A stretch of DNA of 58,326 bases from an uncultured Erysipelotrichaceae bacterium (GTDB taxonomy: Bacteria; Bacillota_I; Bacilli_A; Erysipelotrichales; Erysipelotrichaceae), in the NCBI GenBank assembly GCA_902766005.1, contig CACXCB010000282.1:1-58326 (forward strand), written 5' to 3'. Below the pieces are notes generated by a model. The model searched no databases. It saw only the letters and a list, made by a program, of their open reading frames with translations, and was not told the DNA's origin. Within the stretch, counting starts at the first letter, position 1. Every line of letters starts with the position of its first letter. Positions 19,163-28,161 of this stretch are shown in pieces. Made by a program: the position numbers and the translations under genes.

Positions 19163-19171
19163 ATTTTAACA
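19163..19171 (-). promoter_or_regulatory. Extended -10 promoter of ezrA
   Basis: TGT-TAAAAT on the minus strand 26 bases upstream of the ezrA ATG. No convincing -35 box. Confidence 0.45.
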
Positions 19172-19214
19172 CAGAACTGGCTTTGATTGATGATAAAGAT
19201 AAATGAAATTCCCA

Positions 19215-19243
19215 TTGACTATTTTATTCATAAATGATAATAT
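19215..19243 (+). promoter_or_regulatory. rpsD promoter
   Basis: TTGACT (19215-19220) and TAATAT (19238-19243) with a 17-base spacer. Confidence 0.7.
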
Positions 19244-19249
19244 ACTCGT

Positions 19250-19400
19250 TGCGTTAAATGATGGCAGCATGCAGAGTCATGCATAAGGCGTTGCAGGCAT
19301 TCAATGCTACCCCAGTAACCTGCTGCATTAGGTGAAAAGGATAACTGTAACACCCTGCATTGGTGATCTGCACCTGTTGTTGTTTCTCGGCCATTATATA
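19250..19400 (+). ncRNA. Putative S4 autoregulatory leader
   Basis: About 150 untranslated bases precede rpsD and contain several complementary blocks (for example GCAGGCATT/AATGC, GCAGCATGC, TGCTGCATTAGG). Bacillota rpsD genes have a pseudoknotted leader bound by S4 to block translation. Position and length fit; I did not compute the fold. Confidence 0.55.
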
Positions 19401-19415
19401 GGAGGAAACAAAAAC

Positions 19416-20018
19416 ATGGCACGTTACACAGGACCTGTCTGGAAGAAAGCTAGACGCTTAAGCTTCTCCGTATTAGAGACAGGCGAGGAGCTGAAGAAAA
19501 GACAGTATGCTCCTGGTCAGCATGGACCAACAAAGCGCGTAAAGCTCAGCGGTTATGGAACACAGCTTCGTGAGAAGCAGAGAGTTCGTAACATGTATGG
19601 ATTGAACGAACGTCAGTTCGCAAACCTGTTCCGCAAAGCATCCAAGATGGATGGCATGGCAGGTGTCAACTTCTTAATTCTTCTCGAAAGCAGACTTGAC
19701 AACCTCGTTTACAGAATGGGTTTTGCAACAACAAGAAGAGCTGCAAGACAGTTAGTCAACCATGGACATATCGAAGTCAATGGCAAGAAGCTCGACATCC
19801 CGAGTGCTGAAATCAAGCCGGGAAGTGTAATTTCCGTTCGTGAAAAAGATCTCAACATGAAAGTCATCGTCGATGCATTAGAGGCTAAGATCTCTACACC
19901 TGCATTCGTTGATGTAGACAAAGACAACAAAAAAGGCACATTCGTACGTCTTCCGGAAAGAAGCGAACTCAATCCGGAGATTAATGAAGCCCTCATCGTT
20001 GAATACTACAATCGTTAA
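19416..20018 (+). CDS. rpsD: 30S ribosomal protein S4
   Basis: A 200-residue uS4 starting [20 protein letters not shown] lies 10 bases upstream, so upstream in-frame ATGs are ignored. The S4 RNA-binding domain is around 91-155 ([21 protein letters not shown] in part). It lacks the N-terminal zinc-binding cysteines, so it is the zinc-free (C-) type. It is transcribed alone, between its own leader and a terminator. Confidence 0.97.
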   Translation: MARYTGPVWKKARRLSFSVLETGEELKKRQYAPGQHGPTKRVKLSGYGTQLREKQRVRNMYGLNERQFANLFRKASKMDGMAGVNFLILLESRLDNLVYRMGFATTRRAARQLVNHGHIEVNGKKLDIPSAEIKPGSVISVREKDLNMKVIVDALEAKISTPAFVDVDKDNKKGTFVRLPERSELNPEINEALIVEYYNR

Positions 20019-20028
20019 GCTTCAAAAG

Positions 20029-20056
20029 GAAGATTCATTGCGAATCTTCTTTTTTA
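20029..20056 (+). terminator. rpsD terminator
   Basis: GAAGATTC (20029-20036) pairs with GAATCTTC (20042-20049), followed by a T-run. Confidence 0.88.
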
Positions 20057-20065
20057 TTTCCTAAA

Positions 20066-20094
20066 TTGATCTTCCCTATCATTACTGATAAGAT
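20066..20094 (+). promoter_or_regulatory. Promoter of the flavoprotein gene
   Basis: TTGATC (20066-20071) and TAAGAT (20089-20094), 17-base spacer. Confidence 0.5.
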
Positions 20095-20147
20095 AGATAC
20101 AGAATATGATCTTTAAAACAATCATTTATAACAACAGGAGGACAATG

Positions 20148-22094
20148 ATGAAAAGAAAATTCCCGAATCTTTGCAAACCGATCACAATCGGCAGAACCAC
20201 TTTCCGCAACAGAATGTTTTCTGCTCCGATGGGAGGAACAGATATTACCAACGACGGATGTATTGGCCCTAAATCCACTGCTTTCTATGAATTGAGAGGC
20301 AAAGGCGGTGCAGGAGCAGTAACCGTCAGTGAATGTATGGTTCATCCTGCCACCGACGGTTCTCATGCCTATCACCTGGATGAAAGTATCCTGAACTCTC
20401 TTGCCTGTGCCACATATACTGCTGATGCCATTCGCAGACATGGCGCTATCCCTTCTTTGGAATTATCCCATTCCGGTATGTATGCAGGAACATATATGAC
20501 CGACAAAAACAAACAGAAATCCATGCACCAGTGGGGTCCAAGTGATACAATCAGGCCGGATGGCGTCCAGGTAAAAGCATTATCCAAAGAGCAAATCGAT
20601 GAAATCGTTGCAGCATACGGACATGTAGCTGGCCTGGCCAAAAGAGCAGGATTTGAAATGCTGATGGTACATGGCGGCCATGGATGGTTAATCAACCAGT
20701 TCCTCTCCCCTTACTTCAACAAAAGAACGGATGAATACGGCGGTTCTTTAGAAAACAGATGCCGCTTTGCGATAGAAGTATTGAAATCCGTCAGAGAAGC
20801 AGTCGGACCTTTCTTCCCGATTGAATTCCGTATCAGTGGTTCCGAATTATTTGATGGCGGATATGATCTTGCAGAAGGCTGTCGCATAGCCGAACAGATT
20901 GAACCATATATTGATCTTCTGCATGTTTCCGCAGGAACCTATCAGAGAGGTTTCGGCAATACCCATCCTTCCATGTTCAAAGATCATGGCTGCAATGTAT
21001 ATCTCGCTGCCGAAATCAAAAAACATGTCAAAGTCCCCGTTGCAACAATCGGCGGACTGAGCAGTCCTGAACAAATGGAGGAGATCATCGCTTCAGGAAA
21101 GGCAGACATCGTCTACATGGCAAGACAGCTTCTTGCCGATCCGTTCCTGCCGCGAAAAGTCATGGAAAACCGCGATGAAGAAATCGTCCACTGTTTGAGA
21201 TGTTTCACCTGCATGGCGGAAAGAGCAGCAACTTCAACCAGAAGATGCACGGTTAATCCGTTAATCGGCAGAGAAATGGAGGGCGATGTTGTTTATCCCG
21301 CACCTGAAAAGAAAAAAGTACTTGTTGCAGGCGGAGGACCCGGAGGACTGTTTGCCGCTTATACAGCTGCAAGAAGAGGCCATCAGGTTATTCTTTGCGA
21401 AAAGGAACCGGAGCTCGGTGGAATCCTCAAGAGCGAGCAGGCATTGCCGTTTAAACACGAAATGTATGAATTAGCAGGAACCTATGCCCTTCTTGCCAAA
21501 AAAGCAGGTGTTGAGATCCGCACAAATACAGAAGTCACTCCTGAATATGTCGAACAGGAAGGACCGGATGCACTGATCATTGCAGTCGGATCAGAACCGC
21601 TTGTCCCGCCGCTCAAAGGACTCGATGGCGATAATGTCGTTATCGTAAACAACTACTACCTTGAGAAAGATAAAGTAACCGATGATGTGGTTGTATTCGG
21701 TGGCGGTCTTGCCGGATGCGAATGTGCAATTCATCTCGGTATGGAAGGCAAACGGGTCCACCTTGTGGAAATGAGAGATGTCCTGGCACCGGATGCCAAT
21801 GTGCGCCATCGTCCCCTGTTGCTTGCAGAAATTGATAAATATGTCACAGTTCATACCGGACACAAAGGCATTGAAGTCACAAAGGACGGAATCCTTTGTG
21901 AAGACAAAGAGGGCAATCAGGTTCTGATTCCGGGGACTTCTGTCATCTGTGCCCTCGGCCAGAGATCCAGAACAAAAACCGTCGAAGCCTTGCGTGACAG
22001 TGCACCGTATGTCGCAATTATCGGAGATGCTTCCAAAGTATCCACCATCACCAATGCGGTCTACTGGGGATATCACGCAGCCCTGGATATCTGA
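20148..22094 (+). CDS. Old Yellow Enzyme-type NADH:flavin oxidoreductase (2,4-dienoyl-CoA/enoate reductase family)
   Basis: A 648-residue multi-domain flavoenzyme. The N-terminal FMN TIM barrel (about 1-340) has the OYE substrate histidines in VHGGHGW (His175, His178). A 4Fe-4S cluster follows (Cys349, 352, 355 and 367). The C-terminal half binds FAD and NAD(P)H, with GGGPGG near 395-400 and GGGLAG further on. The architecture is shared by 2,4-dienoyl-CoA reductase, enoate reductase, BaiCD/BaiH bile-acid enzymes and daidzein reductase, so the substrate is open. Two ATG codons lie in a row; the second (20148) is 6 bases from AGGAGG and preferred. It is monocistronic and convergent with the galactoside operon. 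Confidence 0.88.
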   Translation: MKRKFPNLCKPITIGRTTFRNRMFSAPMGGTDITNDGCIGPKSTAFYELRGKGGAGAVTVSECMVHPATDGSHAYHLDESILNSLACATYTADAIRRHGAIPSLELSHSGMYAGTYMTDKNKQKSMHQWGPSDTIRPDGVQVKALSKEQIDEIVAAYGHVAGLAKRAGFEMLMVHGGHGWLINQFLSPYFNKRTDEYGGSLENRCRFAIEVLKSVREAVGPFFPIEFRISGSELFDGGYDLAEGCRIAEQIEPYIDLLHVSAGTYQRGFGNTHPSMFKDHGCNVYLAAEIKKHVKVPVATIGGLSSPEQMEEIIASGKADIVYMARQLLADPFLPRKVMENRDEEIVHCLRCFTCMAERAATSTRRCTVNPLIGREMEGDVVYPAPEKKKVLVAGGGPGGLFAAYTAARRGHQVILCEKEPELGGILKSEQALPFKHEMYELAGTYALLAKKAGVEIRTNTEVTPEYVEQEGPDALIIAVGSEPLVPPLKGLDGDNVVIVNNYYLEKDKVTDDVVVFGGGLAGCECAIHLGMEGKRVHLVEMRDVLAPDANVRHRPLLLAEIDKYVTVHTGHKGIEVTKDGILCEDKEGNQVLIPGTSVICALGQRSRTKTVEALRDSAPYVAIIGDASKVSTITNAVYWGYHAALDI

Positions 22095-22111
22095 ACATTA
22101 TTGTTATCAAA

Positions 22112-22144
22112 AAGAAGACCTAGAACAGGTCTTCTTCTTTTTCT
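22112..22144. terminator. Bidirectional terminator
   Basis: AAGAAGACCT (22112-22121) pairs with AGGTCTTCTT (22127-22136). T-rich tails follow on both strands. It serves the flavoprotein gene and the end of the galactoside operon, and overlaps the GH36 stop codon. Confidence 0.85.
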
Positions 22145-23700
22145 TCTTTGTCCAGCACATAGGATACATGAATACCTTCATCCGTGTTGACATGTACATA
22201 TTCTGCATCACACATATGCCTATATTTTTTGTAATTATCTTTCATTTGATCGGTGTAGTTGCTCGGATCATCCGATGTCAGGAATACGCCACCGAGCAAG
22301 GCATCGATCTTTGCAAGACTGTCTTTCTGTTGATCCGTTAAGGATGTGTTTTCTTCTCTCAAGAAGAATACATCCGGATCGGAAAGATATGCCCTGTTAT
22401 TCAGATGCCTTCTGGAAAGGATGTTGCTTACCGCATTTCTTGTGGAAGGTCTTTCCCTGTGACAGATTCTCATATACATCTTGTCATTCCAGTCCAAAGT
22501 CACATCACAGCTGATACGGCAATAATCAACCAGACCGAAAGCAGGCATGACAGGAACACCGCATCCAAGAATCAGCTTTTCTCCACAAAGTTCTCTTAAC
22601 AGCTTCATTGCTCTGATCATTCTTGCCGCCCTTGTTTCCTTTTCGTTCCCAAATGCAGCAATCGCATATAGGAAGTCCAGCTTGACAAGGTCATAGCCCC
22701 AGACATCGAGTACCTGATGGAAGACATCCTTCAGATAATCCGTGACTTCAGGATTGTCCAGATCCAGCGCATAATAGCCGCTCCAGTTGCATCCGCCCTT
22801 CCATGGCTTGTTTTCATGCATATAGAACCAGTCGGGATGGTTCTGAAACAGAGATGATTTTTCTTCCGCCACAAAAGGTGCAAGCCAGATACCTGCAAGA
22901 TATCCTTTTTCATGAATTTCATCCGCCATGGCTTTCATGCCGTCAGGGAATTTATTTTGATCTGCTTCAAGCCAGTCACCGATAAACGGCTCCCAGCCGT
23001 CATCAATCTGGAAGAGATCGCCCTTTTCAAAGATGGCTGTGCAGCCTTGCAGATCCTGACGGATTGCCTCCTCATTGATATCCTGGTAACGGTTGTACCA
23101 GCTGGAATACCCATAGAGCTGCTTCTGTGTTCTCGGGTGGATGTTCAGTGCTTCAAACCATGCATCAAATACATCATCCTCCGTACCTTCCGCATAAAAC
23201 AGATCGAATGCATGAAATTTATCTTCGGCATGCAATCCCTGACAATCTCTTTCGATGGTCATTGTTTTTGCATTCGTGTCGATCGTAAACATGGTATAGC
23301 CGTTTGTTTCGTCAAGTGAGGCAAACAGGCGGTAGAACTCCCCTCTTCTGATGTAGCAGTAGGAGAAGCCATGCAGAATTCCCTTTTTGTATGGATAATC
23401 GACAAAATGATAATCACCATAGCGGTCAAAGGAATAATGATCAATCAACGCTTTTGGCAGATTGTGCAGTCCGCGAATGGAGTCATCCTGATCATATTCA
23501 GGGCATGTTGTCCATGTCTGATATCCATTGACAAAAATCTTTTCATTTTTGTTCAGGGTAATCTGCATTTCTCCCTTTACGGATTCCAATGTACAGGGAT
23601 TCAGATCGGAGATGATGCAGTTTATACCTTTTGTGATTTCTGCTTTTCCGGCATCAAATACAAGGTTTTTATTTCCTATGATTTTCCATTCAAATTTCAT
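22120..23700 (-). CDS. Alpha-galactosidase, GH36/GH-D clan
   Basis: A 526-residue retaining glycosidase that removes terminal alpha-galactose from melibiose/raffinose-type sugars. Motifs include GYSSWYNRY near 197-205, FQIDDGWE (230-237), LVKLDFLYA with the nucleophile Asp342, and RISCDV with the acid/base Asp399. It is shorter than the about 700-residue multimeric GH36 enzymes and has a reduced N-terminal sandwich domain. There is no signal peptide, so it acts in the cytoplasm on imported sugar. It is the last gene of the operon and overlaps the transporter stop by 4 bases. Confidence 0.9.
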   Translation of the reverse strand: MKFEWKIIGNKNLVFDAGKAEITKGINCIISDLNPCTLESVKGEMQITLNKNEKIFVNGYQTWTTCPEYDQDDSIRGLHNLPKALIDHYSFDRYGDYHFVDYPYKKGILHGFSYCYIRRGEFYRLFASLDETNGYTMFTIDTNAKTMTIERDCQGLHAEDKFHAFDLFYAEGTEDDVFDAWFEALNIHPRTQKQLYGYSSWYNRYQDINEEAIRQDLQGCTAIFEKGDLFQIDDGWEPFIGDWLEADQNKFPDGMKAMADEIHEKGYLAGIWLAPFVAEEKSSLFQNHPDWFYMHENKPWKGGCNWSGYYALDLDNPEVTDYLKDVFHQVLDVWGYDLVKLDFLYAIAAFGNEKETRAARMIRAMKLLRELCGEKLILGCGVPVMPAFGLVDYCRISCDVTLDWNDKMYMRICHRERPSTRNAVSNILSRRHLNNRAYLSDPDVFFLREENTSLTDQQKDSLAKIDALLGGVFLTSDDPSNYTDQMKDNYKKYRHMCDAEYVHVNTDEGIHVSYVLDKEEKEEDLF

Positions 23701-25088
23701 GCGTTTTCTCCCTGACGGATCTGTTTCAGCTGTGCAGAAATTTCTTCTGCTTTTTCATCTGTCAGAATGAATTTCTTGCGGAAGACAAACATTGCCAGCA
23801 ACAAACCGAGGATCGGAATGATTGTCATCAGGTATCTTAAGCCCATCAGAGTACCTGCACTCTGTTGTACAACGGTTGCTTCTGCATCCGTATTGCCTAC
23901 AAGACCGATCAGATCCAGACCGATACCTGTCAGGAATACTGCAAAACCGCTTGCTGCTTTAACCACAAATGTCTGCATGGAGAAGATGACGGATTCTTCA
24001 CGATGGCCTGTCTTCAGTTCACCATAGTCTACGGTGTTGCTCAAGAATACGGTTGTAAGAACAGTCAGAATACCGTTGGACATAAAGACAAGAACACCGG
24101 GAATCAGCAATAACACAAGATTGGAAGATAATCCGATCAGACAGAAGATCAGCAACAATGCATAGCCTGTAATTGCAGATGTTAAGCACAATTTAAAGAT
24201 ATCCGTATTAGAGAACTTCTTTCTTAAAAGAGGATACAACACCATCATGCCGAGGATCTGTGAAGCACCGCCTACCGAAGAGAACAGCGTATAGGATCCC
24301 TGCCAGTCAGCTCCTCCCATATCGTATTTGAAGAAGTAAATAATCAGGTTGGAAGTAATATATAATGCACAGTTAATTAATACGATTGTCGCAACCGTTA
24401 CCATTGCCTGATCATTGGAGAATAGAGATGAGAACATTTCTTTGACAGAAGTTGTCTGCATCTGGCTCTCGCTTCTTTGTTCCTTGATTGTAATGCAGCA
24501 GATCACTTCGGAAACGATGAAGATGATAGAAACAATTAACGCAAATCTTCCAAATCCAGCAACTTCATTACCGCTGCCGAGAATTTTGACAAGCATGACC
24601 GTTCCGACGGTAATTAAAGCATTGCCTACACCCGCACATGTTCTTCCTACTACAGAAAGCTTTTCTCTTTCCGGAGCTGTATCCGTTACTGCAGGAATCA
24701 TGGACCAGTATGGAATATCCATCATCGTATAGGTCATTCCCCACAAGATGTAGATGACAGAGAAATAAACCATCAACCCTGTTCCCTGGAAGCTCTTTGC
24801 GTTAAACAATGCAAAGAGTACAAAGGCGTTCAATACTGTTCCTGAAAACAGCCATGGGCGGAATCTGCCCCATCTGGAATTGGTCTTGGCTACAAGCACG
24901 CCCATAAACGGATCATTTGCCGCATCAAAGATACGCGCAATCATCAGGATTGTTCCGACAAAGGTTGCGGATAATCCCAGCAAGTCCTGATAGTAATACA
25001 TGACATAGGATGCAGACAACGCATAAACCATGTCTTTTCCGATTGCCGCAAATCCATACGCAGCAGTTTCCTTAGCACTGAATTTCAT
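23697..25088 (-). CDS. GPH-family sugar:cation symporter
   Basis: A 463-residue protein with about 12 membrane helices, in the glycoside-pentoside-hexuronide family (MelB, LacS, UidB types). The N-terminus KETAAYGFAAIGKDMVY and the segment FDAANDPFMGVLVAKTNSRWGRFRPW match the family's cytoplasmic loop 2-3 pattern (D.. NDP..G...D.T..RWGR.RP). Cargo is presumably a galactoside, judged from the GH36 and GH2 neighbours. AGAAAGGGGA before the ATG at 25088 sets the start, which overlaps the GH2 stop by 17 bases. No PTS IIA-like tail is present. Confidence 0.92.
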   Translation of the reverse strand: MKFSAKETAAYGFAAIGKDMVYALSASYVMYYYQDLLGLSATFVGTILMIARIFDAANDPFMGVLVAKTNSRWGRFRPWLFSGTVLNAFVLFALFNAKSFQGTGLMVYFSVIYILWGMTYTMMDIPYWSMIPAVTDTAPEREKLSVVGRTCAGVGNALITVGTVMLVKILGSGNEVAGFGRFALIVSIIFIVSEVICCITIKEQRSESQMQTTSVKEMFSSLFSNDQAMVTVATIVLINCALYITSNLIIYFFKYDMGGADWQGSYTLFSSVGGASQILGMMVLYPLLRKKFSNTDIFKLCLTSAITGYALLLIFCLIGLSSNLVLLLIPGVLVFMSNGILTVLTTVFLSNTVDYGELKTGHREESVIFSMQTFVVKAASGFAVFLTGIGLDLIGLVGNTDAEATVVQQSAGTLMGLRYLMTIIPILGLLLAMFVFRKKFILTDEKAEEISAQLKQIRQGENA

Positions 25089-27423
25089 ATGATTCCCCTT
25101 TCTGAATTGTAAAGTCAATTTCCACGGAAGCAGTATTATCACACGTAATTGTTAGTTTTGCGCTTCCTTCTTTACCTGTTGTTTTGATATATGTTCCGCT
25201 CATGCCGCCTTCAAGCACGATCACATCCGGTCCGACAATTTCAATCGGTCCTTCTGCTTTAAGTCTTAACGGCAGTTGTGCATACGGTGCAACATTTCCG
25301 TATTCATCCTCAATGGAGATCCTGATTGCAGCCATATCATAGGTATCGTTATCGTATAACTCGGTTTTTGAAACCCTTGTATTTAAAGAGAGTTTTGTGG
25401 ACGGACATCTGACGACCTCTTTGACAACTTCACCATTTTTAACTGCTTCAAAACGCCACTTTGTGCTGTCTCCTCCCCAGCTGCCGACATACTTTCCATA
25501 CAGTTCCACACCCTTTTCATATGTCATGCCATAGCGTGCCATGCACCATGCAAGCATCGCCACATATTTGACAGGAAGGTTCGGCATGCCGTATTTTCCG
25601 GCTGCCTGCAAGGCATCGTGAACAAGACGTTCCTTCGTGCCTGTAAATCCTTCTTTTGTCGCTAAGAGACATCCGATCGTATCATCGATTAGTACGGGAC
25701 TGTGATGCAGCCCTTTCATCTCTTCCCCTTTGAATGCTTTCACAAAATCATCATTCTTGTACAGTCTGACTTCATCTGCATTGGTAAAAGCATAGATGGA
25801 ATCTATATGTCCGGCAGGATAGTCACCGATATCCATCGAAGATCCGATTTCCAATACCGGCCTGTCATCGCTTTGCGAAGCATATAATGCAGCTGCAAGT
25901 TTCGGGTTGCGGAAGCTGTCCATTACCCCATGGTAACAGATTCTGTCTCCGGAGCCGAAATCCTTGTGTGTCGCATAATCAAACATACACCATTGGTAGC
26001 AGCCTGCATGCTCCCCATCTTCCATAGCCGCATTCAGTACCCTTCCATGACGCAGCGCATGTTCCTGCCTCTTCTGCCAGGAATCATATGTCTTCGTCGG
26101 GAACATATGGCCGTTTGCCTCAGAAATCAAGAGAGGCTTGTCCATATGCGTCGTGACATCTTTCTTTGCCTTTGCACCGGGTGTTATGCCGTTATGGGAG
26201 AAATCGTTGTATGCATAAACATCTTCCAGCAAGGAACTCTTTTCAAGATACCTTACACCTGATGTCGGCCTTGTCGGATCGAGGCGGTGTGCCAGATCAT
26301 TGGTCTGTCTGTAAAGGTCATCATCATCCACGGATTCATTAATCCTGACCCCCCACAGGAAAATGGATGTATGATTGCGGTATTCCAGGATCATTTCCTT
26401 GACATTGTCAACTGCCTGCTGTTTCCATTCCCTGTCGCCCAGATGCTGCCAGCCAGGAATTTCGGTAAAGACCAGTAAACCCATTTCATCACAGGCATCA
26501 AGGAAGGCATGGCTTTGCGGATAATGGGAAGTTCTTACCGCATTGACGCCAAGCTCTTCTTTCAGGATTCTGACATCCTCGACCTGCAGATGATCTGCAG
26601 CAGCATATCCCATATACGGATAGGACTGATGACGGTTTAAACCCCTGAAGAAGTAAGGTTCTCCATTGAGCAGCAGGTGATTCTGATCAAAGGAAATCGT
26701 TCTGAAACCGAAACGTACTTTCCTGACATCCTCACCATACGTGATCCTGCAAGTATATAAAACCGGTGTTTCAGGAGTCCATGGCTGAACCTCCTTGACA
26801 TTCAGCCGGACATGTCCATCCTCAGCTTTGGATGAAACTTCTGCAAGCACTTTCCCTTCTTTGTTTAGAATCTCAACATGGATCTTTGCCTGATCATTAA
26901 TGCCATTCAGTTTAACATCCACATCAACTGTTTCCAGATCCGGTGTTGTTACGAAAGCATCCTGTATAAAACACTCGGGTCTTTCTTCAAGCCATACATG
27001 TCTGTAAATGCCGCCATATGTCAGATAGTCAATCACAAAGCCAAACGGAGGCACATTGCATGTTTCCCGAGAATCCAGTTTCACGGCAATTTCATTTGTA
27101 TCCTGCAGATCATCTGTGATCTCAAAACCAAAAGCAGTATAACCGTTTTTATGTGTTATTTTCTTTTTCCCATTGAAATAAACATCTGTAATATGTGCAG
27201 CACCATCAAACTGCAGAAAATAACGGCATCCTTCTTTCTTCTCTGCCTGCAGTTTGCGACGATAACCGCTGACCATCTGATAATCCATAGGATCACCGTA
27301 ATGCAGCGGCATCTCCTTTACCGTATGCGGAATACGGATTTCTTCACCACCCTCTTTTCCGCTCAGGATTTCTTCATTCCATTCAGGCCAGAACAGCCAT
27401 TTGTCATCCAGTCTTTTCTTCAT
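25072..27423 (-). CDS. GH2 glycoside hydrolase (beta-galactosidase/beta-glucuronidase-like)
   Basis: A 783-residue cytoplasmic GH2 enzyme. It has the N-terminal jelly-roll (about 1-150), the immunoglobulin-like domain (150-245) and the TIM barrel (245-540). Motifs are RGLNRHQ (260-266), VNAVRTSHYPQS (293-304), acid/base Glu363 in RINES and the nucleophile Glu435 in ISEANG. The NxKG motif typical of glucuronidases is not seen, so beta-galactosidase or a related exo-glycosidase fits better, in keeping with the GH36 neighbour. The C-terminal part (540-783) holds extra beta-sandwich domains. It overlaps tetR by 4 bases. Confidence 0.88.
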   Translation of the reverse strand: MKKRLDDKWLFWPEWNEEILSGKEGGEEIRIPHTVKEMPLHYGDPMDYQMVSGYRRKLQAEKKEGCRYFLQFDGAAHITDVYFNGKKKITHKNGYTAFGFEITDDLQDTNEIAVKLDSRETCNVPPFGFVIDYLTYGGIYRHVWLEERPECFIQDAFVTTPDLETVDVDVKLNGINDQAKIHVEILNKEGKVLAEVSSKAEDGHVRLNVKEVQPWTPETPVLYTCRITYGEDVRKVRFGFRTISFDQNHLLLNGEPYFFRGLNRHQSYPYMGYAAADHLQVEDVRILKEELGVNAVRTSHYPQSHAFLDACDEMGLLVFTEIPGWQHLGDREWKQQAVDNVKEMILEYRNHTSIFLWGVRINESVDDDDLYRQTNDLAHRLDPTRPTSGVRYLEKSSLLEDVYAYNDFSHNGITPGAKAKKDVTTHMDKPLLISEANGHMFPTKTYDSWQKRQEHALRHGRVLNAAMEDGEHAGCYQWCMFDYATHKDFGSGDRICYHGVMDSFRNPKLAAALYASQSDDRPVLEIGSSMDIGDYPAGHIDSIYAFTNADEVRLYKNDDFVKAFKGEEMKGLHHSPVLIDDTIGCLLATKEGFTGTKERLVHDALQAAGKYGMPNLPVKYVAMLAWCMARYGMTYEKGVELYGKYVGSWGGDSTKWRFEAVKNGEVVKEVVRCPSTKLSLNTRVSKTELYDNDTYDMAAIRISIEDEYGNVAPYAQLPLRLKAEGPIEIVGPDVIVLEGGMSGTYIKTTGKEGSAKLTITCDNTASVEIDFTIQKGESYEIQC

Positions 27424-27977
27424 TCCCGTTCAATTCCTTTCATGATGATATCCATCATTTCATCCAAAGCTTCGTGATATCCGATTTCATTCTCTTTCAA
27501 AACATCCGTGGACAGAAAATATTCCATTCCGGAAGTCACCATTGCCTGTAATACAGGTATGCTGATGTTTTTGATCTTTCCTTCATCAATGCCTTTGTGA
27601 ATCAGCTGTATGACCGGATCCCAATCAGACTCCAGATGCTGTCGCAGTCTTTCATCCACTTTCGGATATTTATCATGCAGATCGCTCAGCTTTCTGAAAT
27701 CCAGCACGTTATACTGGTCAGGCATGGCAATCATGATCATTCGGATTTTATCCGCAATGGCAATATCCATATCCAGGATTTTTCTCTTTCCTTCCTGGAT
27801 TCTGTCAAAGGCATAATCCAGCACACCGATCATCAGATCTTCTTTCGAAGGATAAAATTGATAAATTGTCTTTTTGGCGATATGCAAACCATGAGCAACA
27901 TCCTGCATGGTAAACTTCAGTCCGTTCAGCTCATATTGATGCATTGTTTCTTCAATAATCTGCTCTTTTAAATCCAT
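27420..27977 (-). CDS. TetR-family regulator of the galactoside operon
   Basis: A 185-residue regulator with an N-terminal helix-turn-helix (about 18-42: FTMQDVAHGLHIAKKTIYQFYPSKEDL in part), typical of TetR proteins, and a variable ligand-binding domain. I chose ATG 27977; only a weak AGAAGA ribosome site precedes it, and a longer frame would run through the promoter. As first gene of tetR-GH2-transporter-GH36 and with a palindrome over its leader, it probably represses its own operon and is relieved by a sugar or glycoside (inference). Confidence 0.88.
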   Translation of the reverse strand: MDLKEQIIEETMHQYELNGLKFTMQDVAHGLHIAKKTIYQFYPSKEDLMIGVLDYAFDRIQEGKRKILDMDIAIADKIRMIMIAMPDQYNVLDFRKLSDLHDKYPKVDERLRQHLESDWDPVIQLIHKGIDEGKIKNISIPVLQAMVTSGMEYFLSTDVLKENEIGYHEALDEMMDIIMKGIERE

Positions 27978-27978
27978 A

Positions 27979-28006
27979 GGAAACCAAAATCTTCTTTCTG
28001 GTTTCC
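27979..28006. promoter_or_regulatory. Candidate TetR operator
   Basis: A perfect 8-base inverted repeat (GGAAACCA / TGGTTTCC) with a 12-base centre fills the space between the -10 box and the tetR start codon. A bound repressor there would block transcription, and the site also covers the weak ribosome site. Confidence 0.55.
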
Positions 28007-28035
28007 ATAATAGCAGAATGTAACCGCTTACGCAA
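28007..28035 (-). promoter_or_regulatory. Promoter of the tetR-galactoside operon
   Basis: TTGCGT (28030-28035) and TATTAT (28007-28012) with a 17-base spacer, immediately upstream of the palindrome. Confidence 0.6.
28019..28032. promoter_or_regulatory. cre site (CcpA catabolite repression)
   Basis: On the minus strand CGTAAGCGGTTACA matches the cre consensus TGWAANCGNTNWCA at 13 of 14 positions. It lies between the -35 and -10 boxes, a classic repression position. Confidence 0.65.
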
Positions 28036-28124
28036 TAGAAAAAAATGATTTCTTTGCAAATCATCCTTGCAATCAACATTTTTCACACACACCCTTCAGT
28101 GCTTCTTAATCAAAATAATTGCAA

Positions 28125-28150
28125 CAAAAAACTGAAATCATTGATTTCAG
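28125..28150 (-). terminator. gmk terminator
   Basis: CTGAAATCA (28132-28140) is repeated inverted as TGATTTCAG (28142-28150), followed on the minus strand by a TTTTTTG run. Confidence 0.85.
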
Positions 28151-28161
28151 CTTTTCTGGTC

